Source: Lachnoclostridium sp. An138
Lineage (GTDB): Bacteria > Bacillota > Clostridia > Lachnospirales > Lachnospiraceae
Length of the DNA: 35,649 bases
Assembly (NCBI RefSeq): GCF_002160765.1
Contig: NZ_NFLF01000029.1
Span: 1 to 35,649 of the forward strand
Direction of reading: 5' to 3'
Position numbers and translations under genes: made by a program. The stretch's first letter is position 1. The number at the start of each line of letters is the position of its first letter. Positions 15,609-22,608 of this stretch are shown here, in pieces. A model generated the notes under the pieces. It searched no databases, was not told the origin of the DNA, and saw nothing but the letters and a program-made list of their open reading frames with translations.

Positions 15609-16906
15609 CGGCACAGAGGAGAGGCAGCCGGCGGCGCAGAAAGAAAAAGAGTCTGCCGGCGGCGCCAGTGCTGTTCCTTCTGCTCTTTTTTCTCTGCGCA
15701 GCTGGAATGACACTTTGGTTTTTGACGGAGACAGGGACTCCGGGAGGACAGGAACAGGCTGGGCCGGCTGAAGAGCAGGACGAAGAAGAGCAGAACGGCG
15801 AAAAGCCGCAGAACAGCCAGGGGCCGCAGAATAGCGATGGATTGCAGAACAGCCAAGAGCCGGAAGGAAGTATCTCTGAGGAAGAACGGATTTCGCAGGC
15901 AGCCCGGAAGATTCTGGAGCAGATGTCCCTGGAGGAAAAAACGGGGCAGATGTTTATTGCCCGCTGTCCGGAGGAGGACGCGGCGGCAAAGGCAGAACAG
16001 TATCATCTGGGCGGGTATATTCTGTTTGCAAGAGATTTCGAAGGGAAGACAAAAGAACAGGCGGTTTCTGCTATCCAGTCTTATCAGTCGGTATCGGAGA
16101 TTCCCATGCTGATTGGCGTGGATGAAGAGGGCGGGACCGTAACCCGTGTCAGCAGATATCCGGAGTTTCGGGAAGAACCCTTTCCTTCTCCCCAGGAGCT
16201 TTACCGGGAAGGCGGCTTCGAGGCTGTAGCGGAAGACACGGAGGAAAAATGCGCGCTGCTGAAAAGTCTTGGAATTAATGTGAATTTCGCGCCGGTCTGC
16301 GATGTGTCGAAAAATCCGGAGGATTTTATCTATGAGCGCAGTTTCGGCCAGAACGGGGAGCTGACGGCGGAATATGTCAGGACTGTCACAGAGTCCATGA
16401 GCGGCCAGGGCGTGGCCTGTGTGCTGAAGCATTTCCCTGGATATGGAGATAATACGGATACGCATACGGGTGTCGCCTATGATGAAAGGTCTTATGAGAC
16501 CTTTGAGACCTCGGATTTTCTTCCCTTCCGGGCAGGAATCGAAAGCGGGGCCCAGATGGTGCTTGTGTCTCACAATATCGTATCCTGCATGGACAGCCGG
16601 TATCCGGCGTCCCTGTCCTCGGAGGTTCATAAGATTCTTCGGGAAGAGCTGGAATTTTCGGGGGTAATTGTAACGGATGATCTGGTGATGGACGGAATCC
16701 GTGATTTCACAAGTGACAGCCAGGCGGCGGTACTGGCAGTGCAGGCGGGCAACGACCTTTTATGCTGTACGGATTTTGAGACGCAGATTCCTGCGGTAAC
16801 TGCGGCTGTGGAAAAGGGGGAAATTTCGGAAGAGAGAATTGACGAATCCGTCCAGAGAATTCTTGAGATGAAGATTTCCCTGGGCCTGATTGAGCCGGAG
16901 AAATAG
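15605..16906 (+). CDS. Glycoside hydrolase family 3, beta-N-acetylhexosaminidase-like
   Basis: A 433-residue GH3 enzyme of the NagZ type, probably acting on GlcNAc-containing wall fragments. After a very basic start and one hydrophobic anchor (LFLLLFFLCAAGMTLWFL) there is a Gln/Glu/Asn-rich spacer (about residues 50-100, repeated QNS/PQNS units), then the catalytic barrel. The barrel holds the KHFPGYGDNTDTHTG loop (NagZ-type His/Asp catalytic loop) and GVIVTDDLVMDGI, whose aspartate is the expected nucleophile. It looks extracytoplasmic and membrane-tethered. ATG 15605 has AGGAGG nine bases upstream and overlaps the antiporter stop. NagZ itself is the likely orthologue, but substrate is inferred. 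Confidence 0.88.
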   Translation: MTAQRRGSRRRRKKKSLPAAPVLFLLLFFLCAAGMTLWFLTETGTPGGQEQAGPAEEQDEEEQNGEKPQNSQGPQNSDGLQNSQEPEGSISEEERISQAARKILEQMSLEEKTGQMFIARCPEEDAAAKAEQYHLGGYILFARDFEGKTKEQAVSAIQSYQSVSEIPMLIGVDEEGGTVTRVSRYPEFREEPFPSPQELYREGGFEAVAEDTEEKCALLKSLGINVNFAPVCDVSKNPEDFIYERSFGQNGELTAEYVRTVTESMSGQGVACVLKHFPGYGDNTDTHTGVAYDERSYETFETSDFLPFRAGIESGAQMVLVSHNIVSCMDSRYPASLSSEVHKILREELEFSGVIVTDDLVMDGIRDFTSDSQAAVLAVQAGNDLLCCTDFETQIPAVTAAVEKGEISEERIDESVQRILEMKISLGLIEPEK

Positions 16907-16991
16907 AGCGCCAGGCAGAAAATTTTCAGGCGGTCAGCGCGTCACAGAATAAGCAGGCCGCAGCGGAAACCGGAAATCAGAAACCAGAAAC

Positions 16992-17035
16992 GGCGGGGAG
17001 AAAAACTGACAGGATGTTCAGTTTTCCTCCCCGCC
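16992..17035. terminator. Bidirectional hairpin between convergent genes
   Basis: GGCGGGGAGAAAAACTGA (16992-17009) pairs with TCAGTTTTCCTCCCCGCC (17018-17035) with one mismatch and an 8-base loop. It lies between the GH3 gene and the convergent uraA gene and has A- and T-runs within the stem, fitting a shared terminator. Confidence 0.65.
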
Positions 17036-17099
17036 TGGCCGTATACGACTGTATATAGCATGTATGGCGTTCTTTGCTGCCTGGCGCCTGCTTTACTCT

Positions 17100-18524
17100 T
17101 TACTCAGCTTCTTCCGCCTGCTGTTTTTTCTCCCCAATGGAGAGCAGGGCATTCAGGAGAATTCCGAAAATAGCAGCTCCTGCGATGCAGGGCACATTCA
17201 GGCCGAAGAACGGAATGTTTCCGCCGAACGCATAGTTTCCGCCGATGCCGATGACCATAACGGAGGCGATGACGGCGATATTCTTGGAAGAGAACATATC
17301 GACCTTCTTATCGATCATGATGGCCATACCCTGGGCGGCAATTGCGCCGAAGAGGTAGATCTCCAGACCGCCGATGACAGCCAGAGGAATTCCGTAAATG
17401 ATTCGGATGAGAGGCGTAAACATGGATACGATCATGGCAATGATGCCTGCGGCAGCCAGCACGGATACGGAAAAGATTTTCGTGATGGCCATGGTGCTGA
17501 TGTTTTCGCCATAATTGGTGCCGGCAGGTCCGCCGATCAGGGCGGAAATCATATCACAGATGCCGTCGCCGATAAGATTTTTGTCCAGCATACTGGCCAT
17601 ATCATAATGCTTTCCTTTTTTCTTGCGGGAAAGCTCGTTCACATAGATATCAAGCTGATAAATATGTGCCGTGGATTCGGGTATAGTGGCGATGGCGATA
17701 GGCATGATGGCGGCTACAGCTGCCCAGGACACTTTCGGGAGAGAGAATGCGGGCAGGGCAAAGATGGAACCGTCTCCCAGCTTCCAGGTGGACGCGGCCA
17801 GAGCTTCAGCAGGCATTGCCCGGAACAGATTCATCTCCGGACCGCCGATGAGAAGCAGAATCCCTGCGGCCGCGCAGCCGGTAATGGCGCCCAGAAGCAG
17901 CGGAAGCTGCCCGAGCACACCCTTCAGATAGCGGGAGAACAAAATGGTTGACAGGAGGGTAATCAGAGAGATAACCCACACCCAGCTGCTTCCTGATACT
18001 CCTTCAGCAGCTGCCGGAGCAGCGTCAGATAAAGCATTTCCTGCAAGCGTCAGTCCGATAATCATGGCGACCGGACCGGTAATAGAAGCCGGCAGAATAC
18101 GCTCTACCGCTCTGCGTCCGCTGAAGCGGACCAGAAGACCGGCGGCGATGGAGACAAGGCCGGAGAGAATGATGCCGAACTGCGCATAGGAGATAAGCTC
18201 TGCGGGGAGAATTCCCGTAGCTTCAAAGGAAGCGATCTGCTCCGCTGTGCCTTCTGCGGCAACCATGCTGGAAATAGCGGTCAGATAAGCAAAGGAAGAA
18301 CCGTAATACATAGGAATCTTGCGTCCGGTGATCAGAATGAAGCAGATGGTGGCAAGACCGCTTGCAAAGATGGTGGTCGATACCTGAAAACCAGTGATCA
18401 GCGCTACCGTGACAGTAGCAGGAAACATGACGATGACCTGCTGGATAGCATACAGCAGCAGTTTGACAAGGGTGGGCTTTTCATCGGGCAGATAGCCCAC
18501 AGCCGCATGTGTGTTGTTGCTCAT
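17100..18524 (-). CDS. uraA: Uracil permease (UraA/NCS2 family)
   Basis: Nucleobase:cation symporter of 474 residues with the NCS2 fold of about 14 helices. RKIPMYYGSSFAYLTAI near residue 70, ERILPASITGPVAMIIGLTLAG, and the substrate-helix region AIMPIAIATIPESTAHIYQLD (with the conserved Glu) are typical of uracil/xanthine permeases. The PMYYGSSF and GDGICDMISALIGGPAGTNYGEN segments point to the uracil branch. The gene stands alone on the minus strand. Its leader contains two hairpins followed by U-runs, suggesting transcription attenuation, as is common for pyrimidine uptake genes. Confidence 0.9.
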   Translation of the reverse strand: MSNNTHAAVGYLPDEKPTLVKLLLYAIQQVIVMFPATVTVALITGFQVSTTIFASGLATICFILITGRKIPMYYGSSFAYLTAISSMVAAEGTAEQIASFEATGILPAELISYAQFGIILSGLVSIAAGLLVRFSGRRAVERILPASITGPVAMIIGLTLAGNALSDAAPAAAEGVSGSSWVWVISLITLLSTILFSRYLKGVLGQLPLLLGAITGCAAAGILLLIGGPEMNLFRAMPAEALAASTWKLGDGSIFALPAFSLPKVSWAAVAAIMPIAIATIPESTAHIYQLDIYVNELSRKKKGKHYDMASMLDKNLIGDGICDMISALIGGPAGTNYGENISTMAITKIFSVSVLAAAGIIAMIVSMFTPLIRIIYGIPLAVIGGLEIYLFGAIAAQGMAIMIDKKVDMFSSKNIAVIASVMVIGIGGNYAFGGNIPFFGLNVPCIAGAAIFGILLNALLSIGEKKQQAEEAE

Positions 18525-18586
18525 TTTGTGTTTTCCCCTTCCTGGAATAGACTTGACAGGTTCCTTCCAAGAGGCATAATAAAATA

Positions 18587-18609
18587 CCTTTCCGGAGTCC
18601 TCGGAAAGG
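18587..18609 (-). terminator. Second hairpin in uraA leader
   Basis: Read on the minus strand, CCTTTCCG and CGGAAAGG form an 8-bp stem with a 7-base loop, followed by TATTTTATTA. It lies about 60 bases before the uraA start and may be a second terminator or a terminator-competing element. Confidence 0.45.
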
Positions 18610-18611
18610 CA

Positions 18612-18660
18612 GAAAAACGGCCTGCGGCAGGCAGATGACGAGCAGCTTTACCTGCCGCAG
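18612..18660 (-). terminator. Attenuator-like intrinsic terminator in uraA leader
   Basis: On the minus strand CTGCGGCAGG and CCTGCCGCAG make a perfect 10-bp stem around a 19-base loop, then GCCG and a TTTTT run (18613-18617). Because it lies between the presumed promoter and the uraA start codon, it would stop transcription before the gene unless read-through is regulated. Confidence 0.7.
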
Positions 18661-18666
18661 ATATAT

Positions 18667-18770
18667 ACTCCCCCGGATGGAACCAGTTTCCACTGCTCCT
18701 GCCGTATCCGGCAGGAGCAGTGGAATGATAATGGTTTCACTGTGAGTTACTTTATCATATCCGGGGGAGT
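18667..18770. repeat. Nested inverted repeats upstream of uraA
   Basis: An outer perfect 12-bp inverted repeat (ACTCCCCCGGAT 18667-18678, its complement 18759-18770) encloses a perfect 17-bp stem (18688-18704 with 18709-18725, 4-base loop TATC). If transcribed whole it would form a cruciform-like leader RNA about 100 nt long. No known riboswitch consensus (purine, TPP, SAM, ykkC-type, PyrR box) was recognised in it. Confidence 0.8.
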
Positions 18771-18777
18771 TTGTAAA
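18749..18777 (-). promoter_or_regulatory. Possible uraA promoter with extended -10
   Basis: On the minus strand TTTACA (18777-18772) is followed after 17 bases by TAAAGT (18754-18749), preceded by TGA, an extended -10. If this is the promoter, the outer 12-bp arm at 18759-18770 lies in its spacer and would act as DNA rather than RNA. Confidence 0.45.
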
Positions 18778-18846
18778 GGAAAAGTAAAGAAGCGGAGAGG
18801 CCGGAGAAGCGCCGGCGATGGCCGCCGCTGCAGGATTAACTTAGGC

Positions 18847-18875
18847 TTGTCAAACTATCTGAAAAGAGGTATACT
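18847..18875 (+). promoter_or_regulatory. Promoter of the NUDIX gene
   Basis: TTGTCA (18847-18852) and TATACT (18870-18875) are separated by 17 bases, close to sigma-A consensus. It lies 43 bases before the chosen start and supports ATG 18919 rather than any upstream codon. Confidence 0.75.
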
Positions 18876-18918
18876 AAATGCAAGTATATCAAGACACACC
18901 TGGACAGGAGGTTTTGCA

Positions 18919-19371
18919 ATGATTGAAGCAACCAGTTGTGGCGGTGTGGTAATATTTCGTGGCAAGATCCTTCTTCTGTACAAGAATTACAAGAACAGGT
19001 ACGAGGGATGGGTTCTGCCGAAGGGAACTGTCGAGCCGGGAGAGGAATTCCGGGATACGGCGGTGAGAGAGGTGCGCGAGGAAACGGGCGTAGAGGCTTC
19101 CATCATCAAATATATCGGAAAAAGCCAGTATTCTTTTTCCGTGCCGGAGGACACGGTGGAGAAGGATGTGCACTGGTATCTGATGATGGCGGATAATTAT
19201 TACAGCAAACCACAGCGTGAGGAGTATTTTGTGGATTCCGGCTACTACAAGTATCATGAGGCATACCATTTGCTGAAATTCTCCAATGAAAAGCAGATTC
19301 TGGAGCGTGCCTATAATGAGTATCTGGATCTGAAAAAAAGCAATCTCTGGGGCAGTAAAAAGTACTTTTAG
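18919..19371 (+). CDS. NUDIX hydrolase
   Basis: A 150-residue NUDIX protein, cytosolic, hydrolysing a nucleoside-diphosphate-linked substrate with Mg2+. The complete NUDIX box G-x5-E-x7-REVREETGV occupies residues 36-58, starting at LPKGTVEPGEE. N-terminal CGGVVIFRGKILLLYK is the usual first strand pair. The part after the box (DVHWYLMMADNY) resembles Ap4A hydrolase-like members, but the substrate cannot be deduced. ATG 18919 has CAGGAGG eight bases upstream, and the promoter above would make an earlier start impossible. It is transcribed alone and ends in a strong terminator. Confidence 0.93.
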   Translation: MIEATSCGGVVIFRGKILLLYKNYKNRYEGWVLPKGTVEPGEEFRDTAVREVREETGVEASIIKYIGKSQYSFSVPEDTVEKDVHWYLMMADNYYSKPQREEYFVDSGYYKYHEAYHLLKFSNEKQILERAYNEYLDLKKSNLWGSKKYF

Positions 19372-19377
19372 AAGCGG

Positions 19378-19447
19378 AAGGCGTTTCATACCTGTTTTGC
19401 GGTTTTCCGCAGGGAAAATCCGGAACATATGTGGGAACGCCTTTTTT
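19378..19447 (+). terminator. Terminator after the NUDIX gene
   Basis: AAGGCGTT (19378-19385) pairs with AACGCCTT (19436-19443), followed by further T residues; an inner hairpin GCGG-TTTT-CCGC lies within the large loop. It begins seven bases after the stop codon. Confidence 0.65.
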
Positions 19448-19515
19448 CTGCCCTGCCGGACAGGAAAAGCAGGACAAAAAATTTCACCGGTAAGGAAAAA
19501 GAGGGGAACAGCTGA

Positions 19516-19839
19516 ATGCAGTGGGCGGAACATCTTTATCTCAGTGATATAACAGCCGCGAAAAAGGAAAGGATTATAAAAAAGGCAGAACAGGGAGCCG
19601 GTATGGTCAGCGTCTATTTCATTGCCCTGGCATCCAATCCGGACAACCTTTTCGATATTTTTCATGCCGCGCATCTGAAAGAAAGTGCCTTTTACCGGCA
19701 GAATCCTTACATTGTAGGAATTGCTTCCGGTTATGACGAGGCTCTGGAGCTGGTGCAGCATATGGTGGAGGACATCTACCGGGAAACCGGCGGATTTCAG
19801 GTGCGGGAGTATTTTGGACAGACCGGACAGGAGAAGTGA
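19516..19839 (+). CDS. Conserved small protein of unknown function
   Basis: A 107-residue soluble protein that I cannot assign. It has no signal peptide or membrane segment. The first 30 residues are basic and helical (AAKKERIIKKAEQGAG), the middle reads like an alpha/beta unit (VYFIALASNPDNLFDIFHAA, YIVGIASGYDEALELVQHMVEDIY), and no catalytic motif stands out. The start has GAGGGG nine bases upstream. Its stop codon is immediately followed by the ATG of the DUF2953 gene, so the two are translationally coupled and, with gerW, may form a spore-related unit. Function not inferred. Confidence 0.8.
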   Translation: MQWAEHLYLSDITAAKKERIIKKAEQGAGMVSVYFIALASNPDNLFDIFHAAHLKESAFYRQNPYIVGIASGYDEALELVQHMVEDIYRETGGFQVREYFGQTGQEK

Positions 19840-20835
19840 ATGCTGCAGATATTTTTTCTGATATTAAAGATTATAGGGATCATTTTGGCTGCGGTACTGG
19901 GATTGGCCATTCTGCTTCTTCTGCTTGTGCTGTTTGTGCCGGTACGCTACAGGGCTTATGGTGTTAAAAAAGAAGGGGAATGCAGAGCGGAGGCCAAAAT
20001 CAGCTGGCTGCTGCATCTTATCAGCGTTCCGGTGGCGTTTCGGGAGGGAGAGCTGAGCGCAAAAATAAAAATACTCGGTATCACGCTGATGGATCTGACG
20101 GACAGCGGCTCTTTTGAGGAAGCAGAGCCGGTTTCGGAGCCGGCAGAAAGGACAGAGGAGCAGAAGACGGCGCAGAGCGGGGAGCGGCCGGCAGAAGAGG
20201 CGGCAGCGCGGAGCGGGGAGCGGCCAGTAGAAGAGACGGCGCAGAGCGAGACGCGGCAGGCGCAAGAGCATCCGGTAGAAAAGCAGGCGGCGCCGGAGAG
20301 AACCTCCCAGAAGAAAGAGGAACTGGAGGAAGAAGAGGAAGAGAAGAACGGCATATTTTCCCATTTTCTGCAGTTCCTGCGGATGATATGGAAATTTTTT
20401 GCAGGCATTCCCCGGAAATTAAAAAATCTGAAATGTACATTCCGGCGGTTCTGTGGTAAAATAAATCGGATGGCAAGAAAATACCGGGCGGCGAAAGAGT
20501 TCGCGCTGGACGAGCGGACGAAAGCGGCGGTGCGGCTTGTGCTGGAGCAGGCAAAGTTTTTTGCCAGGCAGGCGCTTCCGCGCAAAATATGCGGGGAAGT
20601 CCGGTTCGGCACTTCTGATCCGGCGCTGACGGGGCAGATTCTCGGGATAGCCGGTATATTCTATCCGCTTTTTATGGATAATGTTAAAGTAGATCCGGAT
20701 TTTGAGCAGACTATCCTGGAGGGAGAGCTGTTTCTGAAGGGACGCTTAAGAATAGTGTCTGCGGTGCGGATCGCCTGGAGACTCTTCCGGGACAAAAATG
20801 TACGTTATGTTTACCGAAAATTGAACCGGCAGTAG
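19840..20835 (+). CDS. DUF2953 domain protein, membrane-anchored (YtfI-like)
   Basis: A 331-residue protein with an N-terminal membrane helix (about residues 5-30) and a short beta-type segment (VRYRAYGVKKEGECRAEAKISWLL). A highly charged Glu/Ala/Arg linker follows (about 85-170) in which a unit like SGERPAEE is repeated. The DUF2953 domain comes last (about 200-331, RKICGEVRFGTSDPALTGQILG and FLKGRLRIVSAVRIAWRLF). In B. subtilis a DUF2953 gene (ytfI) sits directly before ytfJ/gerW, the same order as here, which supports a sporulation or germination context. Biochemical function is unknown. GGAGAAG precedes the ATG. Confidence 0.85.
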   Translation: MLQIFFLILKIIGIILAAVLGLAILLLLLVLFVPVRYRAYGVKKEGECRAEAKISWLLHLISVPVAFREGELSAKIKILGITLMDLTDSGSFEEAEPVSEPAERTEEQKTAQSGERPAEEAAARSGERPVEETAQSETRQAQEHPVEKQAAPERTSQKKEELEEEEEEKNGIFSHFLQFLRMIWKFFAGIPRKLKNLKCTFRRFCGKINRMARKYRAAKEFALDERTKAAVRLVLEQAKFFARQALPRKICGEVRFGTSDPALTGQILGIAGIFYPLFMDNVKVDPDFEQTILEGELFLKGRLRIVSAVRIAWRLFRDKNVRYVYRKLNRQ

Positions 20836-20946
20836 GGAATTCCGCCTGCGGACAGATTCTGTGGAACAGAATTTTGCGGGTTCTGGCGGGGCAGGCACAG
20901 AGCAGGCGGGCAGAAAGAGGTCAGAGATAAAAGGAGGATTTTTCTT

Positions 20947-21336
20947 ATGAATAATAATTTTGATACAACTGTGGAATCTCTTTTCAAGGGAATGGACAGC
21001 TTTATTTCCACAAAGACAGTGGTGGGCGATGCTGTGACTATCGGCGACACGATCATTCTTCCGCTGGTGGATGTGTCCTTTGGCGTGGGCGCGGGAGCGT
21101 TTTCGGGAGAAAAGAAGCAGAATGCCGGCGGAGGTATGGGCGCCAAGATCACACCCAGCGCGATCCTTGTAATTTCAGGCGGCGTGACAAAGCTGGTGAA
21201 TGTGAAGAATCAGGATACGGTCACGAAGATTCTGGATATGGTTCCCGATTTTGTCAATAAATTTGCGGGGGGAAAGAAAGAGAGCAGTCCGGTGGCGGAC
21301 GCGATTCAGGACGCTGTGGATACCATGGAAGGCTGA
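20947..21336 (+). CDS. gerW: Spore protein GerW/YtfJ family
   Basis: A 129-residue protein of the GerW (sporulation protein YtfJ) family. The hallmark is TVVGDAVTIGDTIILPLVDVSFGVGAGAF (seen at about residues 24-52), followed by a Gly-rich GGGMGAKITPSAILVISGG strand-turn and VTKILDMVPDFVNKF. In B. subtilis YtfJ/GerW is a forespore protein needed for proper germination with L-alanine. AGGAGG lies just before ATG 20947. Its presence is the best evidence in this window that the organism forms spores or descends from spore formers. Confidence 0.93.
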   Translation: MNNNFDTTVESLFKGMDSFISTKTVVGDAVTIGDTIILPLVDVSFGVGAGAFSGEKKQNAGGGMGAKITPSAILVISGGVTKLVNVKNQDTVTKILDMVPDFVNKFAGGKKESSPVADAIQDAVDTMEG

Positions 21337-21425
21337 TTCATGGAAGCGGCTTTGAAATTTACGGTATCTGAAACTACATTCCCGGCATATATTTAAGATA
21401 AGAAACTTTTGTGCCGGGAGCGGTT

Positions 21426-21587
21426 ATGAAACAGTTGCTGGGATTTGTGATGTTCTGGATCGGAGTAGGCATTCTGACTACGTTTTTCATGCCTGTCAAC
21501 GGCTGGTTTGTCCGTGCACTGGCAGCCTTTTCTCTGATACTGGTGGGATATAACCTGTTTTCCTCCGGAGGGAAATGCGGGAAATAG
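21426..21587 (+). CDS. Small two-helix membrane protein, 53 residues
   Basis: A short open frame starts at ATG 21426 with GGGAG six bases upstream and encodes MKQLLGFVMFWIGVGILTTF and a further hydrophobic segment (WFVRALAAFSLILVGYNLF), ending SSGGKCGK. Two hydrophobic helices with a short polar loop, a proper ribosome site and codon use like its neighbours make a real gene likely. It follows gerW by 89 bases. No function can be assigned; it could be a spore or envelope membrane peptide. Confidence 0.65.
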   Translation: MKQLLGFVMFWIGVGILTTFFMPVNGWFVRALAAFSLILVGYNLFSSGGKCGK

Positions 21588-21681
21588 GAAAAGGCAAAAC
21601 AGGGGAGAGCAGATTGTATCCGCGGCATGTTCTAAAGCGATATAGCGATATAAAGCCAAATAACAAAGCAGCAATAACAAT

Positions 21682-21727
21682 ATAAAGAAAAAAACAGGGC
21701 TGCCTGCCGGAATACCGGAAGCAGCCC
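21682..21727 (-). terminator. Intrinsic terminator of rpmB
   Basis: On the minus strand AGGGCTGC...CCGG, loop TATT, CCGG...GCAGCCCT form a long GC-rich stem with a small bulge, followed by GTTTTTTTC. It starts about 20 bases after the rpmB stop. Confidence 0.8.
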
Positions 21728-21747
21728 TTTGTCATTATTCTCAAATC

Positions 21748-21933
21748 CTAAGCTCTTTCAACCTTACCGGACTTCAGACAGGATGTACATACATACATCT
21801 TTCTGGCGCCGGAGCCTACCTTAACCTTTACAGACTTGACATTGGATTTCCACATCTTATTGGAACGTCTATGTGAATGGCTTACATTGTTTCCGAAATG
21901 AGCGCCTTTTTCACAGATTGCACATTTAGCCAT
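21748..21933 (-). CDS. rpmB: Ribosomal protein L28
   Basis: A 61-residue large-subunit ribosomal protein. It begins MAKCAICEKGAHFGNNVSHSHRRSNK and ends with MYVCTSCLKSGKVERA. Both CxxC pairs are present, so this is the zinc-binding form; organisms under zinc limitation often carry a second, zinc-free copy elsewhere. A ribosome site GGGAGG precedes the start. It is divergent from the Asp23-fakA-recG unit, an order conserved in many Firmicutes. Confidence 0.97.
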   Translation of the reverse strand: MAKCAICEKGAHFGNNVSHSHRRSNKMWKSNVKSVKVKVGSGARKMYVCTSCLKSGKVERA

Positions 21934-21997
21934 GTTTGCACCTCCCTTGACCGATAATGAGCCTTTCTATACTGCATATAGACTCGCAACATAGGTT

Positions 21998-22026
21998 ATT
22001 CTAGCAGATACCACTATATTTTGCAA
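21998..22026 (-). promoter_or_regulatory. Promoter of rpmB
   Basis: On the minus strand TTGCAA (22026-22021) and TAGAAT (22003-21998) are 17 bases apart. The start codon lies about 65 bases downstream. Confidence 0.7.
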
Positions 22027-22115
22027 GTGTTAATTTAAAAATAATCCGTTTTTTTGCCTTTTTAACACTTTTGGAAAGCAGAAAATATAAAAATATGCGA
22101 ACTGTGAAAAATTGC

Positions 22116-22144
22116 TTTAATTTTCCCGTGAAACAGGTTATAAT
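22116..22144 (+). promoter_or_regulatory. Likely promoter of the Asp23-fakA-recG unit
   Basis: A consensus TATAAT at 22139-22144 has a weak -35 (TTTAAT, 22116-22121) at 17-base spacing. It lies 84 bases before the Asp23 start. Confidence 0.5.
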
Positions 22145-22227
22145 AGCAACAGGACAGGGGAAAGTGTGCCCAGATTTTTCAATGCACAGCTTTTTCAGTA
22201 ATAAAAATAAAAGTGGAGGTAATCATA

Positions 22228-22584
22228 ATGAAGGGACTTATGAATACACAGCTGGGCGCTGTTATGATCGACCCGGAAGTTATTGCCAGATATGCAGGCT
22301 CCGTAGCGGTGGAATGCTTCGGCATCGTGGGCATGGCTATGGTAAATGTCAAGGATGGACTTGTAAAGCTTCTCAAGAGAGATAATCTGACCCGCGGAGT
22401 TAACGTACAGATCAATGATAATAAGATCACGCTCTCATTCCATGTAATTGTTTCCTACGGCGTAAGCATTTCAGCCGTGTCAGACAATCTGATCAGCAAT
22501 GTGAAATATAAGGTGGAAGAATTCACCGGAATGACGATTGAAAAAATCAACATCTTTGTAGAAGGTGTGCGGGTAATAGACTAA
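22228..22584 (+). CDS. Asp23/Gls24 family envelope stress protein (YloU-like)
   Basis: A 118-residue Asp23 family protein. It shows the family sequence MIDPEVIARYAGSVAVECFGIVGMA and the C-terminal strand-helix VEEFTGMTIEKINIFVEGVRV. In S. aureus Asp23 is a membrane-associated protein linked to cell-wall stress; the B. subtilis relative YloU is encoded next to yloV (fakA), as here. I chose ATG 22228 because GTGGAGGT lies seven bases upstream; an in-frame GTG at 22213 is part of that ribosome site. It is followed 24 bases later by fakA. Confidence 0.93.
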   Translation: MKGLMNTQLGAVMIDPEVIARYAGSVAVECFGIVGMAMVNVKDGLVKLLKRDNLTRGVNVQINDNKITLSFHVIVSYGVSISAVSDNLISNVKYKVEEFTGMTIEKINIFVEGVRVID

Positions 22585-22608
22585 TAGCAGGAGGAGTTTT
22601 TGGAAGTT

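Noticed and set aside
17064-17951. Long plus-strand frame of 295 codons
   Set aside because: It is antisense to uraA, whose membrane-protein motifs are unmistakable; the plus-strand product is low-complexity and matches no family.
18667-18770. Known riboswitch upstream of uraA or the NUDIX gene
   Set aside because: I compared it by eye with purine, TPP, SAM, THF, c-di-GMP, fluoride and ykkC-type consensus elements and the PyrR box; none fits.
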